Shown here: positions 59,636-64,000 of the stretch, piece after piece
How positions within the stretch are numbered: the stretch's first letter is position 1
Layout: each line of letters begins with the position of its first letter
Origin: Mycobacterium marseillense
GTDB taxonomy: Bacteria; Actinomycetota; Actinomycetes; Mycobacteriales; Mycobacteriaceae
DNA: 64,000 bases
Assembly: GCF_010731675.1 (NCBI RefSeq)
Contig: NZ_AP022584.1
Span: forward strand, 1,302,001 to 1,366,000
Direction: 5' to 3'
Notes under the pieces: model-generated
Database searches by the model: none
The model's input: only the letters and a program-made list of their open reading frames with translations
What the model was told of the DNA's origin: nothing
Translations under genes and position numbers: made by a program

Positions 59636-61417
59636 GTGGCGCACCTACTCGGAGCCGAGGCCGTACACCTCGAATACCCGACCCAGGTGGTGTTCGGGTC
59701 GATCACGCTCGGGGTCAACGACGGCGCGCGCATCGGCATCGTCGGCCGCAACGGCGACGGCAAGTCCAGCCTGCTGCGGTTGCTCACCGGCCAGCAGCAG
59801 CCCGACTCCGGCCGCGTCACCCGGCGCAGCGGGCTGCGGGTCGGCGCGCTGAGCCAAGCCGACACCCTGGACCCTGACCACACCGTGGGCTGGACGCTGG
59901 TCGGCGACGCCGCCGAACACCAGTGGGCCGGCGACCCACGGGTCCGCGACGTGGTCGCCGGGCTGGTCTCCGACATCGCTTGGGACGCAACGGTTGCCAC
60001 GCTGTCCGGCGGCCAACGCCGGCGGGTGCAGCTGGCCAGGTTGCTGGTGGGCGAATGGGACGTCATCGCGCTCGATGAGCCCACCAACCATCTGGACATC
60101 GAGGGCATCACCTGGCTGGCCGGCCACCTGAAGGCGCGCTGGGCGCGCAACACCGGCGGGCTGCTGCTGGTCACCCACGACCGCTGGTTCCTCGACGAGG
60201 TCGCCACCACGACGTGGGAGGTACACGACGGGATCGTCGAGCCATTCGACGGCGGGTACGCGGCCTACGTGCTGCAGCGCGTCGAGCGCGACCGGATGGC
60301 CGCTGTCGCCGAAGCCAAACGGCAGAACCTGATGCGCAAGGAGCTGGCCTGGCTGCGCCGCGGCGCCCCGGCCCGGACCTCGAAGCCCAAATTCCGGATC
60401 GAGGCCGCCAACCAGCTGATCGCCGACGTGCCGCCCCTGCGCAACACCGTCGAGCTGGCCAAGCTGGCGACGGCACGGCTCGGCAAGGTCGTCGTCGACC
60501 TGCTCGACGTGTCGGTCGCATTTGACGGCCGCCCGGTGCTGCGCGACATCGAGTGGCGGATCGCCCCGGGCGAACGCACCGGCATCGTCGGGGCCAACGG
60601 GGCCGGGAAATCGACGCTGCTTGGCCTGATCGACGGCACGATCACACCCGATGCGGGGCGAGTCAAGCGCGGCAAGACGGTGCGGCTGGCGGTACTCGAC
60701 CAGCAGGGCGATGCGCTGGCCGAGGTCAACGACGACCGGATCGCCGACGTGCTGGGCGGGCTGCGCGGCGACTACCAGGTCGACGGCCGTGAGGTTACGC
60801 CCGCCCAACTGCTGGAGCGGCTCGGCTTCGGACGCGGCCAGCTGTCCGCGCGCGTGGCGGATCTTTCCGGCGGCGAGCGTCGGCGGCTGCAGCTGATGCT
60901 CACGTTGCTGTCGGAGCCCAACGTGTTGCTGCTCGACGAGCCGACCAACGACGTGGACACCGACACCCTGGCCGCGATGGAGGATCTGCTCGACTCCTGG
61001 GCGGGCACGCTGATCGTCGTCTCGCACGACCGCTATCTGCTCGAGCGGGTCACCGATCAGCAGTACGCGGTGCTCGACGGCCGGTTGCGGCACCTGCCCG
61101 GCGGCATCGACGAATACCTACGGCTGGCCGAGCGGCGGACGGACGGGGCGACCACCGACGAAGTGAGGCCGTCGCAGCCGTCGCAGCCGTCGATGTCCGG
61201 CGCCCAGCGCCGCGCCGCCGAGAAAGAGATGGCCGCCGCCGATCGCCAGCTGGTGCGGCTGGCGGGCCGAATCAAGGACAAACACAACGAACTCGCCGCG
61301 CACGACCAGTCCGATCATGTCGGTATCACCCGGCTCACCCAGGAGCTGCGCGCGCTCGAAGACGAGGTCGCCGCGACCGAGGGTCGTTGGCTGGAGCTCT
61401 CGGAGTTGCTCGAATAG
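59636..61417 (+). CDS. ABC-F family ATPase
   Basis: A 593-residue soluble protein with two ABC domains: GRNGDGKSS and LSGGQRRRVQLA in the first, GANGAGKST and LSGGERRRLQLM in the second, joined by the ABC-F linker (QRVERDRMAAVAEAKRQNLM). A C-terminal coiled coil (about 530-590) follows. ABC-F proteins act on the ribosome, some giving antibiotic resistance. GTG 59636 begins the conserved AHLLGAEAVHLEYP. Related M. tuberculosis genes near pks11 are annotated as macrolide ABC proteins. Confidence 0.93.
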   Translation: MAHLLGAEAVHLEYPTQVVFGSITLGVNDGARIGIVGRNGDGKSSLLRLLTGQQQPDSGRVTRRSGLRVGALSQADTLDPDHTVGWTLVGDAAEHQWAGDPRVRDVVAGLVSDIAWDATVATLSGGQRRRVQLARLLVGEWDVIALDEPTNHLDIEGITWLAGHLKARWARNTGGLLLVTHDRWFLDEVATTTWEVHDGIVEPFDGGYAAYVLQRVERDRMAAVAEAKRQNLMRKELAWLRRGAPARTSKPKFRIEAANQLIADVPPLRNTVELAKLATARLGKVVVDLLDVSVAFDGRPVLRDIEWRIAPGERTGIVGANGAGKSTLLGLIDGTITPDAGRVKRGKTVRLAVLDQQGDALAEVNDDRIADVLGGLRGDYQVDGREVTPAQLLERLGFGRGQLSARVADLSGGERRRLQLMLTLLSEPNVLLLDEPTNDVDTDTLAAMEDLLDSWAGTLIVVSHDRYLLERVTDQQYAVLDGRLRHLPGGIDEYLRLAERRTDGATTDEVRPSQPSQPSMSGAQRRAAEKEMAAADRQLVRLAGRIKDKHNELAAHDQSDHVGITRLTQELRALEDEVAATEGRWLELSELLE

Positions 61418-61578
61418 TCTTGAACGGCAATAGGTTTTGTGGGCGGCGTCGAGTCGCATCTCAGGGCCAGCAATGGCGATGTGGGGGCGATGTGGACCGG
61501 CCGAGACGGATAGTGTGGACGAATCCCTCGATTTTCCAAGCTATTTGAGTTGCGCAGCGACCGGTACCACGAACCGGG

Positions 61579-62829
61579 CTAGTTGTTGGTCGGTGGTGGT
61601 TGGGGTTGGAAGGGGTCATACCACCACCAGTGGGCGCGTTCGCCGGTCGGGCCGGGGCAGGGCGCCACCGCGGGCGGGGGCCCCGTGGGTGGGCGTGCCA
61701 GTGATCCCGGTCTCAGGATTCGGCCGTCCTCGTCGGTGACCACCAGAGCGTGCGCGGGTCCGGTGAGGGTGATCAGGCCCCGATGATGCAACCGGTGGTG
61801 ATAGGGACACACCAGCACCAGGTTGGCCAACTCGGTGGGGCCGCCGTCTTCCCAGTGCCGCAGGTGATGGGCATGCAAACCCCGGGTGGCGCCACAACCC
61901 GCAACCACACACATACGGTCGCGGTGCTCGAGCGCGCGACGCAGCCGCCGGTTGATCACCCGGGTTGCCCGCCCGGCCCCAATGACCTCACCGTGGCGCT
62001 CAAACCACACCTCACAGGTGGCATCACAGGTGAGGTATCGGCGTTCGGCGTCAGACAGCAGCGGACCCAGATGCAGTGCCGCAGCGCGCTGGGCGACATC
62101 AAGGTGCACCACCACCGTGGTGTGCTGCCCATGAGGCCGACGAGTGGCCTCGCTGTCCCAGCCCGCTTCGATCAGGCGCATGAACGCCTCGGCCGTGCCC
62201 GGCACCGGCGGACGCTGATCACCCACGCCCGCGCCCTCGCCGTGGTCGCGGCGCCACTCGGCGATGAGCGCGTCACGATGCGAGGCCAACGCGGCGTCGA
62301 ACGTCGCGGCATCCACGTGGCCCAGCGTGATCCGATAACACGCCCCCTGCTCGGTGGCGGTCGCGATAAACGACCGCTCGGGCTCGGGCCGGGGTTCGGG
62401 GTCAGGACGCGGTTCCAGCTTGACCGCGGTGCGCAGCTGATTGACCGTGGCGACCGCGGCCAGTTGGGCGTAATGGTCATCAGATCCCTGGCCCGCGTGT
62501 GCGGCGATCACCCCGACCTGATCGGCCGACAGCCGACCCTCGCGCATGCCTGCCGCGCAGCGGGGAAACTCCTCCAGCCGGCCAGCGATGGTGCTGATCG
62601 TGTGGGCATTGCCCGACGAACACCCCAGCTTCCAGGCCACCAACGCCGGCACCGACCGCGCACCGGTCACACCGCACAATTGGTCGCGATCGATCTCGGC
62701 GACGATCTCCACGATGCGCCCATCAATCGCATTGCGCTGACCGGCCAACTCCGCCAACTCCTCAAACAACACCTCAAGGCGGTCGCTCGCAGTCACCACC
62801 TCGGCGTCAGCAGGTGCGGTCGAAGACAT
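61579..62829 (-). CDS. 13E12-family DUF222/HNH endonuclease domain protein
   Basis: A 416-residue member of the multicopy mycobacterial 13E12 family. A DUF222 region (about 15-290) is followed by an HNH nuclease motif: CVVAGCGATRGLHAHHLRHWEDGG to CPYHHRLHH (about 320-365). ATG 62829 begins the usual MSST start. A Pro-rich tail ends the protein. The role of the family is unknown. Repeated copies elsewhere in a genome can recombine. Confidence 0.92.
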   Translation of the reverse strand: MSSTAPADAEVVTASDRLEVLFEELAELAGQRNAIDGRIVEIVAEIDRDQLCGVTGARSVPALVAWKLGCSSGNAHTISTIAGRLEEFPRCAAGMREGRLSADQVGVIAAHAGQGSDDHYAQLAAVATVNQLRTAVKLEPRPDPEPRPEPERSFIATATEQGACYRITLGHVDAATFDAALASHRDALIAEWRRDHGEGAGVGDQRPPVPGTAEAFMRLIEAGWDSEATRRPHGQHTTVVVHLDVAQRAAALHLGPLLSDAERRYLTCDATCEVWFERHGEVIGAGRATRVINRRLRRALEHRDRMCVVAGCGATRGLHAHHLRHWEDGGPTELANLVLVCPYHHRLHHRGLITLTGPAHALVVTDEDGRILRPGSLARPPTGPPPAVAPCPGPTGERAHWWWYDPFQPQPPPTNN

Positions 62830-62893
62830 AACGCCATCATCGCAGCGACCACCGACAAATCCGTCAGGCAACAGGTCGGCGGAAGTTATGCGC

Positions 62894-63955
62894 TCAATGC
62901 CAGCGCAGCAGCACCAGTTCGGAACCGAAGCCGGGTCCCGTCGCGATCATCAGCCCGGGGTTTCCGCTCGGCGGCGGTTTGGCGATGGTGTCCCTCAGGA
63001 TGTGCAGCACCGACGCCGATGAGAGGTTGGCGATTTCCCCGAGCGAGCGCCAGGTCAGCTCGTGCGCTTCCGGCGGCAGCTCGAGGCACTTGGCGATGGT
63101 GTTGATGACTTTGGGTCCGCCGGGGTGCGTGACCCAGGCACCGACATCGTCCTTGGTCAGCTGATGTGCGGCGAGGAACCGGCTCACGTCGTCGGCCAGG
63201 TACCGGTCGATGATGGTCGGCAGTTCCGGCGACATCACCAGCTGAATGCCGGCCGAGCCGATGTTCCAGCCCATGATGTGCAGCGATTCGGGGTACAGCC
63301 GGCTGCGCGAATCGAGGATGTCGGGCCCGGCCGAACTCAGTTGCTCGGCGCGACGGTCACCGACTGCGACCACTGCGGCGGCGCCATCGCCGAACATCGC
63401 GGTCCCGACCAGGCCCGACACGGTCGGCGCGACCGCGGGGAAGGTCAACGAGCACAGTTCGACCGACACCAGGGCGGCGACGCCGTCCGGAGCGCCGCGC
63501 AGGTAATCGTGCAGCCTGCCGACGCCGGCCGCCCCGCCAGCACAGCCCAGCCCGAACAGCGGCACCCGGCGCACGTCCGGGCGCAGGCCGAGACGCCCGA
63601 CGATCCGGGCGTCGAGTGACGGCACCGCGATGCCGGTGACGGTCGTGGTGACGATCGTGTCGATGTCTTGCGGGCTGAGCCCCGCCTCGTCGAGGGCGCC
63701 CAGCAGCGCGTCGCAGCCCAGTTCCACGGCCTTATCGATGAAGACCTCGTTGGCGTCACCGAAGTCGCTCAGCGAGTGGTACCGCTCGAGCGGCAGCACG
63801 AAGTGGCGGCTGTTGACCTTGGCGGCGGCGTGCAGACGCCGGACGATCTCTTCGTGTTCCTTCAACGCGGGGAACTCGACGATGTGGTCGGTGATTTCGC
63901 GTTGGCTATAGCGATGCGGCGGCACAGCGCCGAATACACCCGCGATGACGCTCAT
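62894..63955 (-). CDS. type III polyketide synthase (chalcone synthase-like)
   Basis: A 353-residue type III PKS of the mycobacterial Pks10/Pks11/Pks18 group. The catalytic triad is intact: Cys138 in GLGCAGG, His277 in VTHPGG, Asn310 in [19 protein letters not shown] is the typical end. These enzymes extend long-chain acyl-CoA with malonyl-CoA to alkyl pyrones or resorcinols. In M. tuberculosis pks10 neighbours other lipid genes; its partners here lie beyond the window. Confidence 0.94.
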   Translation of the reverse strand: MSVIAGVFGAVPPHRYSQREITDHIVEFPALKEHEEIVRRLHAAAKVNSRHFVLPLERYHSLSDFGDANEVFIDKAVELGCDALLGALDEAGLSPQDIDTIVTTTVTGIAVPSLDARIVGRLGLRPDVRRVPLFGLGCAGGAAGVGRLHDYLRGAPDGVAALVSVELCSLTFPAVAPTVSGLVGTAMFGDGAAAVVAVGDRRAEQLSSAGPDILDSRSRLYPESLHIMGWNIGSAGIQLVMSPELPTIIDRYLADDVSRFLAAHQLTKDDVGAWVTHPGGPKVINTIAKCLELPPEAHELTWRSLGEIANLSSASVLHILRDTIAKPPPSGNPGLMIATGPGFGSELVLLRWH

Positions 63956-64000
63956 GCTCTACTCTCTTGATTGCCAACCAACGTGAATACGATTCCGCGT

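Overview
This is high-GC chromosomal DNA of a slow-growing Mycobacterium, most like the M. avium complex. The evidence is a PPE protein with the SVP motif, a DUF222/HNH 13E12-family gene, RicR/LpqS/CysK2 copper-response proteins, MctB, and a long block whose order follows the M. tuberculosis segment of about Rv1683-Rv1719 gene by gene. Species cannot be fixed from the sequence alone.

Region 1, 1-20.8 kb, is accessory and copper-themed. It opens with the 3' end of a mycobactin-type PKS (KR-ACP), then copZ-copA, a Met-rich DUF305 lipoprotein, an orphan PPE and a RicR-like copper repressor. Next comes a six-gene run: lpqS, cysK2, an ornithine-cyclodeaminase/SbnB-like enzyme, a fold-III PLP decarboxylase, a MATE exporter and an MFS transporter. 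Three boxes of the form TACCC-N5-GGGTR (976, 6951, 14488) precede copZ, lpqS and a small secreted Cys-containing peptide gene. An IS21-family element (14755-17163, 4-bp target duplication) splits that peptide gene, and the reading frame is restored if the IS is removed. The region ends with a ParE remnant and an integration module (Zn-finger/coiled-coil protein, Xis, tyrosine integrase) abutting the 3' end of tRNA-Pro(GGG).

Region 2, 20.9-50.7 kb, is conserved backbone, mostly on the minus strand. It holds an iclR-cyclase-SDR operon with four 13-bp operator-like palindromes, the der-cmk-rluB-scpB-scpA-parA chain, an O-methyltransferase, xerD, an ADP-ribose NUDIX hydrolase, pyrG, mctB, a steA-like gene, recN, ppnK, tlyA, a glycerol-3-phosphate phosphatase-type HAD, tyrS and mpg. 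An ammonium transporter, an ABC transporter plus TetR regulator, a Trm112-like protein and a large lipase/acyl-CoA-synthetase fusion follow.

Region 3, 50.9-64 kb, holds a tight six-gene carbohydrate-oxidation operon (membrane protein, gluconate-dehydrogenase subunit 3-like protein, GMC oxidoreductase, GH15 hydrolase, SDR, enolase-superfamily dehydratase). A PAS-ANTAR regulator, an ABC-F protein, a 13E12/HNH protein and a type III PKS complete the window.

The most interesting element is the apparently RicR-controlled lpqS operon. Its SbnA/SbnB/decarboxylase/MATE content suggests a copper-responsive, diaminopropionate-type small molecule (metallophore-like) rather than plain cysteine synthesis.
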